Assembly (NCBI RefSeq): GCF_009730915.1
Contig: NC_052473.1
Span: 17,566,100-17,630,099, forward strand
DNA length: 64,000 nt
Direction of reading: 5' to 3'
Source of the DNA: Dioscorea cayenensis subsp. rotundata
Lineage: Eukaryota > Streptophyta > Magnoliopsida > Dioscoreales > Dioscoreaceae
A model generated the notes under the pieces. It saw only the letters and a list, made by a program, of their open reading frames with translations, was not told the DNA's origin and searched no databases. Below are positions 49,976-61,874 of this stretch, in pieces. Made by a program: the position numbers and the translations under genes. Each line of letters opens with the position of its first letter. The first letter of the stretch is position 1.

Positions 49976-51120
49976 CTCATTCCTCCATTTTTCTTCCATA
50001 AGTGTTCCTAAAGGAAGGTACCAAAACACAAAGAGGACCTTCAACATGTCTTCATGCCCATAGACTCCAAGATGATATGATAATAATAATTGAATTAACA
50101 TGATTAAATAATGGTATTGCAAATCACCATGACAATCAAAATTAATTTAAGCAGATGTATCATGGGAAGCACTTCCACAGAAAACAAAGAAAAGTTTCTC
50201 AACAATGATTGTAGTAAGAAAACAAGGAATATAAGAATCAAATCCTTGTCATAGTTGTACACTATCAAATTTAAAGTCAATTATAAAAACATTCGGTGGT
50301 CAGAGGAACAAGAAGTGGCAATGCATGACATGAAAACTCTCATCCTTTGTTTCACATTCTTGCTCTCCAAAGAGAGAATATAAAAACCTCGGATCTCTAA
50401 TTTTTCTGCAATTAAGAGATCATATGAAGTTAATTAAAATAAAAAATAAGCATAGATAATGCAACATGTGAATTGAATAATGAATAATCTACTAATGATA
50501 TTTCATAAAAGTCTATCGAACATTTATAAAATCACCCTAAGTTTGCAATTAATGCAAAAGACACTCCAATACAACAGCCTAATGACCACCAGTTTCTCTA
50601 AAAAAAAAAAATATTAAAAAAATTAAAAGAACATTTCTAAATTGCATATCACATTATATAAGATATCCTGATCCTTGACTGACATGCAAGTCTAAATAAG
50701 AGATTAAAAAAAAATGATCAGGACATGCACGATGAGCAAAATACTCATAGAATTTATATTTTCATCAATAGAATGAACTATCTGCACTCAGAATCTATAA
50801 TAGACCACTTCCACTTGTATGAATATTATTGACTTTTAGTTGGGTTCCCCAGATTCCCACCATCGTTTGCTCCTCCATACATGATACAGCATGCTTTATT
50901 TACAGTATTTAGAACATTATATATATATATATGCTAACAACTGCTTGTTGAGATATGAAGGCATTATTTTATACTCAAAGAAAACAATAATAATTTTTAA
51001 AAAATCAACATAGAGTCCACTAAATATTCTTTTAATGTTAGTTGGATGACATGCATGAGATGAGTCCAAGAGCCCTCAGATGGCCATTGTTGAAGACATA
51101 ACTGTCACTGTCCAGTGGCA
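49976..51120. other. Non-coding region between retrotransposon and SEC61 gamma
   Basis: Moderately AT-rich, no recognisable coding region. It may include distal 3' flank of the minus-strand SEC61 gamma gene. It has an (AT)n run near 50920. Confidence 0.5.
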
Positions 51121-51124
51121 AATC

Positions 51125-51720
51125 AACAACTCAACGAGCAAATCATGCAATTGAGCAATGAAATATGAGCAATTCAGTGGTCATAATCAATCTTCCATAA
51201 GATGAAGACATGTGTCACTACCGAATCATCAAAGTATAAACCTAATTCGACAATAAAACCATTCACATAAGCAATAGAAGATGTGATTTTGACACCCTCA
51301 ATTGAAAATCTAAGATGAAGAGATGCATTGCTACAATTCATCATAGAACAAACTTGATTCAACAAGCACATGATTTATATGAGCAATGAAATATGATAAA
51401 TTCAGTGACCATAGATTCCTTAATTAGCTACAAACTTTGTAAATCCAGGTAATTGTAATCTTAGAAAACTAAATTTATAACCTAAGTTGAAGCCATGCAA
51501 AACTAAGAATTCATCACAGCATAAACCTAATTCAACAAGCACATCTTCCATATGAGCAATGAAGTATGAAAAATTCAGTGATCATAATCATTTTGCAATA
51601 AGTCATTGTGTAAATTGTAGCTAAAAGTGATCTCCAAAAAAAACAAAAAACAAAACCAAAAATGAAGAACGCTTCAGCACCAATTCATCATAGAAAAAAA
51701 AGCCTGTTCATCAATTATAA
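51125..51720. repeat. Degenerate tandem repeat, three units of about 170-230 bp
   Basis: The core (T)GAGCAATGAA(A/G)TATGA, then AATTCAGTG(G/A)(T/C)CATA, recurs at 51151, 51379 and 51552. CAATTCATCATAG or GAATTCATCACAG, followed by a CAAACTTGATTCAACAAGCACAT- or CATAAACCTAATTCAACAAGCACAT-type block, separates them. It lies just downstream of the SEC61 gamma stop on the minus strand. Confidence 0.8.
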
Positions 51721-51871
51721 AAATATAAACTTTTCAAGAAATATCATACATTGAATCTTTGCAAATCAAAAGAACAATTCAACAAAATACACAGCAAATC
51801 CAAGCAACAGAAACGAATCCTTGTACCAAGAAAACTAATTAGAATTCACTGACAATGTCGATCTGATGTAC

Positions 51872-52168
51872 CTAGCCGGAACCGACGATGATGTTGTTGA
51901 TCGGGATGAAGATAAGCTTGACGAAGAAGCCGACGAACCCCATCACCACGAATCCGATCGCCGTCCTCACTGCTACCTTCGTGAACTCTGCATCTCCATC
52001 CAATCAAAACGAATCAAAAAACACCCAAAAAAAGGGGAAAAAAGCACAGAAATTCAGATTCACAGAAGACAAACCCTTGCGATCCGGCTTGTGGCAGCGC
52101 TTGACAAGCCGAACGCTATCTTTGGCGAATTCCCGAAGGGGATCAACGACGGAATCGAGGGCATCCAT
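51872..52168 (-). CDS. SEC61G: Protein translocase SEC61 subunit gamma, two exons
   Basis: Exon 1 (52168-52075) encodes [18 protein letters not shown] to CHKPDRK and ends at a phase-1 GGTTTG donor. Exon 2 (51987-51872) follows ATGCAG and encodes [20 protein letters not shown], then [18 protein letters not shown]. Joined, this is a complete 69-aa tail-anchored SecE/Sec61 gamma protein with one C-terminal transmembrane helix, nearly invariant among plants. It clamps the Sec61 alpha channel in the ER membrane for co-translational protein import. The ATG at 52168 is the family start; the next ATG upstream is not in frame with it as part of a conserved extension. The gene sits alone between repeat-rich stretches. 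Confidence 0.97.
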
Positions 52169-52404
52169 CAGAGCAAACGAGAGAGAGAGAAGGAAATGGC
52201 GAGACGAAACCCTAGAAATCGAGATCGCGAACCGAAAACGAAAGGAGCTTGTTTATCAAGCTTCAGTCAATCCTGACCGTCAAATCGCTTCCAGATCATA
52301 ATGGACGGATGAGATGTTTTTATACATTTTTTTTTCTAATAAAATAGATGGAGAAGTTAATACCTAAACACGTGTGCGCTCGCATCCATCATGTATAAGT
52401 TAAG

Positions 52405-52690
52405 GTTTAAATTTGATTACTTAATAAAAACATGAATATTCTACGTAAAAAATCAGATATTAATAAACAAAAATATCATTAATATTTTTTAAAATAAATT
52501 AATATTCAAATTTGATAACTTAATAATGACAAAAATGTAGAGGACCTGATGTCAATAAATAAAAAAATTAATAGTATTTTTTATAAATAAATTAAGTTAA
52601 GTTTTAAATTTGACTAATTAATAAAGACATAAATATTTTATATAGAAGATCTGATATCAATAAATTAAAAGATTGTTAGTATTTTATTAT
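52405..52690. repeat. Diverged tandem repeat, three units of about 96-100 bp
   Basis: AAATTTGA(T/C)(T/A)A(C/A)TTAATAA, then (C)ATGAATATT- or CATAAATATT-like text, (A/G)GA(T/C)CTGAT(A/G)TCAATAAA(T), recurs from about 52406, 52506 and 52603. Confidence 0.75.
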
Positions 52691-53857
52691 GTAATATATA
52701 TACGGATAAATAAATTTAATAAACTAATTTTTTTAAACTTTTTATTAATGTTTTTAGGATGTGTTTTTTTACTTAGGAGGTATAAATTATGGCTAAATTC
52801 ATGTGATTTTTTTATGGCTAAATTTATGTGATTTTTTTTATCTTCATTTATTTTTTTTTATTGAATTTTAAATATTTTTATTTACTTTTTTTTTTTTTAA
52901 TTTATGGAACTTGGACTAGTGCCGATTGCCGAACATAATGAGAATTTTAACACCATAGAATGTGGCAGTGCACAAAGAAGTCACAACAATTCAAAGTGGT
53001 GGACCCACTTTTGTCATCCACATTGGTCCATCCTTATGAACAATTATCATCCCATTGATGTATTCATTTTTAATATTATATATATATACATATATATATA
53101 TATGGGTAAAAAATCAAATATTAATACTTTATATTTATATAATATTATTTTTTTAAAAAAAAAGAGAGAAACAATGTAGTCTACATTTACATCATATTTT
53201 TAGAGCTAATACATAATAATATTAATTATTTTTATTTTATTTTTTTATGTGTTGTATGGTGTCAATACAAACTTATTTATTTAGAATTATTTAAAATAAT
53301 TTTAATTGCTTTATCTCTAATATCTTCATTCACTGCATAACAAATTTTTTATTTAAAAAGTCATAGATATATATATTTTATTTTGATGCGTATAGTACAT
53401 CACATAAACTGTCACATGATCATTTAAAATACTTTGTACTATATAACTAATAATAAAAGATAACAAAAATGACTAAATTAAACATTTCAATGGACAATTA
53501 TTAAATTAATAAATGAAATGCATCGATTCAAATCATTATAAAATATTCCCCCAAAAAATAATTTTAAAAAATTATAATTTTCAAAGTGGAGCACTACTTT
53601 AATATTTTTTTTAATATTTTTTTAATCTTTATCAATGTAAACACACATCCCGAGGCACGGTGGCTTGTTTGGATGCTTTGGCTTGGTAGTTGCCGACAAG
53701 AATGGGTTCTTTGCTGTCCAACTTGGGACTGTTTGACCGTTGTACTCCATGTTCGCGTTTCCCTTTTATGTTGACTTACCTATTAAAAATTTTTATTTTT
53801 TAAAAATATTTATTTTCTTGTGAAAATATATATCCGATAATTTATGAGATTATGCTA

Positions 53858-54042
53858 ACGACCTCTTGATTTGTTAACACTCATTTTTTTATAAAAGGTA
53901 TTTATGTTTTTATCGAGAGGGTTGGGACATACAATATAAATATACAAACGACTTTTTGATTTGTTAACACTCAATCTTTTTTGCTAAAAATATTTATGTC
54001 TTTATGGAAAAGAGTTAGGATATACAATATAAATATACAGAT
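53858..54042. repeat. Tandem duplication, period about 90 bp
   Basis: Both copies contain ACGAC(C/T)(T)CTTGATTTGTTAACACTCA, TATTTATGT(T/C)TTTAT and ACATACAATATAAATATACA or ATATACAATATAAATATACA. Confidence 0.85.
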
Positions 54043-55466
54043 GTGTTGAAATATTAATTTTATATCTATACATGATTTTGTTGTGATTTATTCACTCTAA
54101 TATATATATATATATATATATATTAGATTCTATGTTACATGTGATGCTCCATGTAGCACAAACATGTATTTTAATTAAAGAGTTGGTTGTTAACTCAATC
54201 ATGTGCATGTATTATTGATGGCATTTCCAAAATTAGAATAAAGTAACATGGAAACATTAAATAAGCATAAAATAGTATGATGTAAGATATTATTTTATGT
54301 TATATTATGGACAATTTAAAGTTAATAAATTTTAGTAAGACAAAATCTATGATGTTAAGGTTTTTATTGAAGTTTTTTTTTATATATTTTGTTGATTTTT
54401 TAAATTTATTATTATTATTATTGGACAACTATGTGGTGACATTCACATAATCAAAGTTAAATAATTATTTTAAATAATGAATTAAATAAATAATTTATAA
54501 ATGATTTATTTTTACAGAGATGATAAGCGTAATTTCATCAATGGATTGTCAATAGACAGACAAGTATAGTGGTGTATCATATATCATGATTTTGATTTAT
54601 TTGATCACCTAAGAATTTTATTAACTAAGTCAGATTTCACACGGCGCGATGAAAGTTCTATCACGCGTAAGTTCTGAAAATTTTTGAGGGACTAAACTGA
54701 GTTAATAAATTCAACTGTCATGCAAGCTTATATAAGAAGCGTATTTTTATAGAAAATTCATTGGATTCAATTAAACACTATTTATTCCCTGAAACAATGA
54801 TAAAGCTACATTACACTACAATACTTCATACATTGCAAGAATTCAACCATGTTTTTTTGTCCATGCTTGCATTGTAACAATGCCACTGGGCTACCAAAGT
54901 ATTGTTTGTTTAAAATTTAGAGTAAGAATTTTGCCAAACCAAATTTCAGAATTTTCTAAAATATTTTTTCTTTTTTTGAAAAAAATAAATAAAATATATC
55001 AAATAAATAAAATAGAGCTAGGAAATTTCTCGTTTCTTTGACTCGTTTCCCGTTTAGACGAAGGATACCTGCTACAATCTAGCAAACAGCTATTTCAACG
55101 CATAGAAACTCGCCACGTCATCACTTCATTGGGACGATGACTTCCTCATCTGTCCCTCCTACATCTCCGGGAAAAAAAACAAAAGAAATAATAAATAAAT
55201 AAAATAAATAAACATTGAATACAAAAAGAAAATAAAAAAGAAAAAGGAAAAGGGAATAAAAAAACTCCCGGTTGCTTTTCATGTCAGTGGGAAAGGACAA
55301 ATAAATGGTCTTAAAAAATAGAAAAAAATATAAAAAATAAATAAAATAAATAAAAATAAATAAATAAATACAAGAAGGAAGTCCACTCTGAATTCCGGCC
55401 TAGCCATTTTCATGGCCGGCTTAAGAGATCCTTTCAACTTCTTCTCATAGAGCTTGCAGAGCTCTC

Positions 55467-55549
55467 ATGGCGTCTCTCTAATGAGTCAAAAAGATCCCTC
55501 CTTTGGAGATTTCAGAGGTGTTTTGGTGTCAAAGGTTTCATCTTTTTAA
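55467..55549 (+). promoter_or_regulatory. Two overlapping upstream ORFs before the CNGC start
   Basis: ATG at 55467 opens a 4-codon frame (MASL) whose TAA (55479-55481) overlaps the ATG (55481) of a second, 22-residue frame ending at TAA 55547-55549. The junction reads TAATG. The CNGC ATG follows 43 bases later at 55593. They matter only if the transcript begins upstream of 55467, which the sequence cannot prove. Confidence 0.4.
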
Positions 55550-55592
55550 AGGCTGCTGAAACAGTAGATCTGGAGAAATTTTGAGAAGAAAA

Positions 55593-58500
55593 ATGTTTGG
55601 TTCTAAGAAGGTGGATGATGAGATGGAGCTGAAGAAGGACAGAACTGTCAGGTGAGTTTCAGAGCTTGAGTTGTTTTTATTGATGTTTTGTTTTGTTTTG
55701 TGGGAGTTTGTTGTGGACTTTGTGAAGAAAAACTTGGATTTTTATCACCATTTTTTATGTTTCCTGTTCATCTTCACAGTTTGTTTAATTTCTGTGTTTC
55801 AAATGGAATGAAATTTTGTTGTTTGTTAGCTAATTGTTGTACATCCAAAAAGAAGTTTTCTTTTGGTTGATCTTTGTCAATACTTGGTACTTTTAATGTT
55901 TTTTAATTTGTCACGGTGCTTATCAAGCCAAAAAGCATGTTTGGTGATGCTTCTTCACTGTTTGGTAAGCTTGAATCAATCACTAACTCCAATTCTTGAT
56001 GAAAATTTGTAATTGTGATCTCCTGTTAAAGCAATCATTCATGAATGATTTTATGTTATTGAATTACTTGCCTTGATGTTTAGGTTCTATCCTGATGACA
56101 AACAAAACCTTACAAAAACCATATATCAAACACCGAAATATGGCTCATTCTTAGCTACTAGATTCGGCATTGCAAGTCCCGGAAGGTCGAAGGTGTTCCA
56201 AGAGGACCATGAGCCATGGAGCAAGCGAATACTCGACCCGGGGAGTGATCTTGTGCTGAAATGGAACCGTGTTTTCCTCGTCTCCTGCTTGGTTGCTCTA
56301 TTCATCGATCCTTTGTATTTTTATTTACCATCGATTGATGATGGTAACAATACATTATGTATCAAGATGGACAAGCGCTTGAGCATTACTGTCACGGTCT
56401 TTCGAACACTAGCCGACCTGTTCTATATATTGCACATGATTATAAAGTTTCGGACTGCGTATGTAGCACCAAGCTCCCGTGTTTTTGGAAGGGGAGAACT
56501 CGTCATGGATCCTAAGAAGATTGCTAGGAGATACTTGCGATCGGATTTCTTTATTGATCTTGCCGCTGCTCTTCCTCTTCCTCAGGTTAGCCTCTGTTAT
56601 TTCTAACTGTCTGCTTCACCGATATTTCAATTTCAGCAAAATTTATATTTCTTCAGAGTGATGCAATTGGCTATAATTTCTTCCCGGTTGTTCGTGTAGT
56701 TTGTCATTTGGTTGGTGATACCATCTATTAGAAGTTCGAATGCAGATCACAGCAACAATGCCCTTGTGCTGATTGTTCTTATACAGTATATACCGAGATT
56801 GTATGTCATGTTCCCCTTGAGTCATCAAATCATAAAATCAGCAGGAGTTGTAACAAAGACTGCATGGGCCGGAGCTGCTTACAACCTATTGCTTTACATG
56901 TTGGCGAGCCATGTATATGCAACTCGATGATTCTTTGTGATTTTCTCTGAGGTTTAAATTAGTGATCGTTTGATGATTTAAGTTGTGTATTTGTAGGTTC
57001 TAGGAGCTGCGTGGTTCCTTTTGACGGTCGAAAGGCATACAACATGCTGGAAGTCAGAATGCAGGACAGAAGCGAATACGACCTCTTGTCAGTCTCGGTT
57101 TCTTGACTGTGATTACTTGAGTCACGGAGACCGTCAGAAATGGGCGGCTGTGACAAGTGTGTTTAACAATTGCGACCCCAATAGTGCAAGCCTCGATTTC
57201 AAATATGGCATATTTGCACCAGGATTGCAAACCGGTGCCGTCTCTTCTGCATTCTTAAAAAAATACTTCTATTGTCTTTGGTGGGGTCTGCAAAACCTAA
57301 GGTACTATTCTTCTCTATTCTCTAAACATCTGTGTGCTGATTGATCGATCAAAGACATCGGTGAAAGGTCTCTGGAGTGAGAATCACTTAAGTAGCCTTG
57401 TTCACAGTGTATCATCGGCTTATACGTTTGATAAACTTGTTTTTTTGGCAGCTCTTATGGACAAACATTGACTACAAGCACTTTCATTGGGGAGACCTTA
57501 TTTGCTATACTTATTGCAATTCTTGGTCTGGTTTTATTCGCACACTTGATCGGGAACATGCAGGTATTCAACTTGCCATGATTTTCTGTTCTTTAAATTC
57601 AACTACAAGCTAACTAGGTATTGCCTGTAATGTTATTGTTTATGCTCGTCATTGTTGCGCTTCTTATTTCTCTTGCCATTTATTTGGTTGCATTGATGTT
57701 TTATATTGAATTCTTTTGCAGACCTACCTGCAGTCGTTAACTGTAAGACTCGAAGAATGGAGACTCAAGCGAAGGGATACTGAGGAGTGGATGAGACATC
57801 GCCAACTTCCTCACTATCTGAGGGAACGGGTCAGGCGATTTGTTCAGTACAAGTGGCTTGCGACACGAGGAGTGGATGAAGACTCCATATTACGTGCATT
57901 GCCCGCAGACCTACGTCGAGACATCCAACATCACCTCTGCTTGGACCTTGTTCGGCGGGTATACAATTGTGTTGGCCTAAACTTTAAGTAACAATGATAA
58001 TATTATTTTCTGTGGGAACGGATAATGATCTTTGTCTTGAATTTCAGGTCCCATTTTTCTCACAGATGGATGATCAATTGCTCGATGCTATATGCGAGCG
58101 GTTGGTATCCACATTAAGCACGGAGGGCACTTGCATTGTTCGTGAGGGTGATCCGGTGACGGAGATGTTGTTCATCATTCGAGGGAGATTAGAGAGCTCT
58201 ACAACAAATGGGGGCCGGACGGGTTTCTTCAATTCTATCACTCTAAGACCCGGAGATTTCTGCGGCGAAGAGCTACTGGCGTGGGCATTGCTTCCGAAGT
58301 CCACTGTCAACTTGCCGTCGTCCACGAGGACTGTGAAGGCTCTCGTCGAAGTAGAGGCTTTTGCATTACAAGCGGAAGACCTCAAGTTTGTTTCCAACCA
58401 ATTTAGACGACTCCATAGTAAGAAGCTTCAACATACATTCCGGTTCTACTCCCACCATTGGAGAACATGGGCTGCTTGCTTCATCCAAGCTGCATGGCGT

Positions 58501-58782
58501 CGGTTCAAGAGAAGAAAGATGGCTAAGGACCTCAGCATGAGAGAGTCTTTCTCCTCTCGATCAGAAGAACAAGCCGATGATGTGTATGAGCAGGAGGAAG
58601 AGGAGCCCAGTCCCCGGTCTGGCACCGTTTCTCAACCTCAACAAAATTTTAATGTAACAATTCTAGCATCAAAATTTGCAGCAAGCACAAGGAAGAAGGG
58701 GGCTCAGAAGATGAAGGCCATCGATATGCCAAAATTACAGAAGCCAGAGGAGCCTGACTTTTCTGCCGATCAATTTGATTAG
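55593..58782 (+). CDS. CNGC: Cyclic nucleotide-gated ion channel (group III CNGC-like), seven exons
   Basis: Exons 55593-55651, 56084-56585, 56700-56912, 56997-57301, 57452-57563, 57722-57958 and 58048-58782 join in frame to 720 aa, a typical plant CNGC length. Six transmembrane segments span about residues 80-395. The pore reads FYCLWWGLQNLSSYGQTLTT across the exon 4/5 junction, with filter residues Gly363-Gln364-Thr365. The C-linker begins TYLQSLTVRLEEWRLKRRDT. The cyclic-nucleotide-binding domain has the phosphate-binding cassette GDFCGEELLAWAL (545 on). An IQ motif for calmodulin (FIQAAWRRFKRR, Ile622-Gln623) follows. CNGCs are plasma or nuclear-membrane Ca2+/cation channels. Sequence resembles CNGC14-18, but the exact member is not settled. 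The short first exon with MFGSKKVDDEMELKKDR is typical. Confidence 0.94.
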
Positions 58783-59536
58783 TGTTGATATCTCCACGGA
58801 AAATATCCTGCGCATCAGTAAGCACTGATGGGGAATTCCACTCTGTAAGATATCTAATATAATGGTTCTGACAGCGAGCAAAATGTTGTAAAAGAATTCG
58901 ACTTCTTGATAAGCACCTTAGTTAATGAGTTATGTATTTGCATGTTGTACACTTAGCCTGTAATTATCAGTTTGATTCTTTTAACATCGACGTGAAACTT
59001 TTTTCAGTATAAATTTTTAATGATGACGCACTTAGATTGCATGATAACATGTTCCTATTGCTGAACACAGGAAAGGATAGAGGAAATGCTGTTTAACTGG
59101 AACATGAAGTTGCAGTTATTTTTTGGTAATGGCAACTCCATTCACCTAACAAGTTTCAGCAGAACACCAAAACCACACAAGATGCTGTCACATGAAAATC
59201 CGTTGTTCTTCTGAGAAGGTAAATCAGATATTCTTTCATTTCGACAGTAATGTCTGCGTTGATTGAATTATAACATCTCATGACCAAATTAGAGTGCCGA
59301 GTTATCATGAACAGAAGAACAAACAAGGAAAAAGAAATGAATCAACTAATTGGTTTAAACTTTTGCAGGTTACTGTTTTACACTACTCAGTATGATTGGA
59401 ATTAGAGAATCATTAAGTACACAGTGCAGAAAAAAAATCAGATGAACTTGTTACTTACGTGATTACCGATAATTTTATGGGAGATACTTAACAGTGTCCA
59501 GTATGATTGTTGCATTGAAGTTCATGTGAGTGATAA
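58783..59536. other. Convergent 3' intergenic region (CNGC / CSLC)
   Basis: 754 bp between the stop codons of two genes that point toward each other. It must contain both 3' UTRs. No other gene is visible. Confidence 0.6.
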
Positions 59537-61874
59537 TCAGCTCATCTGCTCACCAATCAAATCAAGACCGACAAGTAGGAATGACAGGCCTTGGAAGAGT
59601 AGGAAATAGAAGTGAATTCCTTGGGCAGATAAAAGACTCCGAGCCGCTGCAGTGAGGAGGAGGACTGCAAGTGCCAACTCCTTTTTGTAGATTTTGTTGG
59701 ACTTCTTAGCAGGAGTAGTTGAATTGGTTACGAGCTTCGAATTCTTCTCAGGCATTACCAAAAGATTGGATTCTAATGATCGGCCGGCTTTCTTAGTAAC
59801 AATCCACTCATATGAGCTGCCTAATTGGAACAAACCCGATACCATGGCATTAAACTTGGTCACTGACATGGTGTTTTCGAAGAGAAGGTACGGCACAATG
59901 AAAGGGAATGATCTTGGTGCTGGAAGGATGTTCAGAAATGACATGAATACGGGAATGTAGCAGATCACCCAAACCGGTAATTCGGCCTCTGGGACAAACA
60001 TAGTGAGTGGAAGAATGACGCAGAATAATGTGAATGAATAGAATGGAAGGATCAACTTTCTCAAGAGGAAAAATAGCAGGACTAAGTTCGCCTTCTTCCA
60101 GATGGATATCTGCAGCAGAACATGAATGAAAACTTTCAGAAACTTACTGAAAAGTTACATGCAATTCTTAGCTGATTGAGGACCTTGGAAGAGGTTATGA
60201 TTGCCGGAAGACATAATCGAAATAGCTGCATTGGACCAGAATGCCATCGATGTTGTTGTTTCCGGTAAGCCTCATAGGACTCTGGAACTTCACACAAGAC
60301 CTTGCAAAGGAAAATTAACACAAGACAAAATCATGAGCAGATTCTTTCAATTGCATTGAAATTTTAACTATTTAAGTACCTTGACATCATTTAAGAATAT
60401 GAACTTCCAACCGTTAAGATGCGCACGAACAGCGATGTCCATATCTTCCACAGTTGTTCTCTCAAGCCAACCTCCGGAGTCCTCCAATGCCTTGATCCTC
60501 CAAACACCAGCGGTACCATTGAAACTGAAGAAGTTCAGGAAAATGCCATTCACCTGCTGTTCTATTTCAAAGTGGAAACAGAGATTGATGTTTTGGAGAC
60601 GTGTCAATAAGTTCTCATCCTTATTCACATAACTCCACCTTGCTTGTACTAATCCAACTTCAGGATTTCCCTGCATTGCACTTGGAATCAGTAGCAAATA
60701 GAGGGAATCAATTTCATCAGTTGATGGTTGGTACCTTAAAATGAGGGATTGTTTGCTTGAGGAAATCAGGATTGGGTTGGAAATCAGCATCAAATATAGC
60801 AACAAACTCATAATCTTTGATGTAGTCACAGCTCATTGCAGACTTGAGATTTCCTGCTTTGTAACCAATTCTGATTAACCGATGCCGATAAATGATGTTG
60901 ACACCTCTTTGATTCCACTTGGAAACCTCTTCTCTGATCAAAAGCTTTGTTGACTCGTCGTCTGAATCATCAAGAACTTGAATCAATATACGATCTTTCG
61001 GCCAGTCGATTTGGCAAACTGCAGAAATGGACTGCTCATACACCTAATACAAATCAATGTATTCATTGTATTGTTGTTCATCAAGAATAAAGCTCGAGTT
61101 TTTCTAAGTTCAATGAAACAAAATAAGGGGACAGAAAATGATTGCCGTGAAATGAGAAAAGAAATCGAAACTAAAACTTGAGTTCATGAGTTAGTTTACC
61201 TCCTTCTCATTGCACATTGGAATCTGATTTAAGACCATGGGATATTCGCATGCAAAGCCTTCCAAATCATCGGTGTTAAACAGAGACCCCTCAACTCTAG
61301 GCTTGATCTTCTTGAACTTGATCCAAAAACACCCGAAGCACAATATCATCCGATCAACTGATTGCACAATGAAAAGAAATACGCAAAAATTGGACAAGAC
61401 CTGAATTGCATGAGCAATGTAGTTTGCTCTGAATACAATCCATGATAGATAAACTGAATGCATCCATCCTTGAACATCAGCAGTGTGAGGTATATGAAAA
61501 TACCATCCATTGCAATAAGCAACAATTTCAAGAACAAGAGCTGCTGAAGAAACCATAGAAAATCCTCTAATGAAAGCGAACAATATCCTCCCTTTGCCAG
61601 GTTTGTCCCTCTCCGAACTAACTCCTTGCCGGAAAATGAGCCGTCTCTTGATCACTCCAAGTAATGTCCATAATGCAGCTGCCATCCAAGTGATGCAACT
61701 GATGATGCGGTGTGCTTTGAGTAGTAACACCCAAGTGAATTGCCTCGCATTCCTCCCCCGGCTTTTGCCCATGAGACAGAACTCCGGGGATTTTGCACCG
61801 CCTACGTTGGCCACTGCAGTTCCTTTGCACTTCTCCTTCCCCAACCAGTCATGAAAACTCAGTCTTGGAGCCAT
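59537..61874 (-). CDS. CSLC: Cellulose synthase-like C (xyloglucan glucan synthase), five exons
   Basis: Exons 61874-61200, 61043-60735, 60670-60380, 60300-60184 and 60109-59537 join in phase 0 to 654 aa. Start [14 protein letters not shown] matches the CSLC N-terminus; an in-frame ATG ten codons earlier (61904) is less likely. GT2 catalytic motifs are present: DDSDDE (250-255), DADFQ (310-314), TVEDMD (401-406) and QQHRW (440-444). Two N-terminal and about four C-terminal membrane helices bracket the cytosolic catalytic loop. CSLC proteins make the beta-1,4-glucan backbone of xyloglucan in the Golgi from UDP-glucose. Odd points: the N-terminus lacks most of the usual stretch between KGT and KSRGRNARQ, and [10 protein letters not shown] has Asn where I expect a hydrophobic residue. 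Confidence 0.95.

Larger units (their letters stand above)
52310..55440. other. Intergenic region between SEC61 gamma and CNGC genes
   Basis: AT-rich DNA with two tandem arrays (52405-52690, 53858-54042) and A/T-rich runs. A GC-richer patch at 53645-53770 has no recognisable product. The right end (55020-55440), with ACGTCATCACTTC-like sequence near 55115, is the likely CNGC promoter. Confidence 0.5.

Noticed and set aside
51866-52301. Plus-strand frames overlapping SEC61 gamma
   Set aside because: They are antisense to the two conserved SEC61 gamma exons and cross its intron.
53586-53774. GC-richer open frame of 62 codons
   Set aside because: No recognisable motif, no splice partners nearby; possibly a small transposon or filler fragment.
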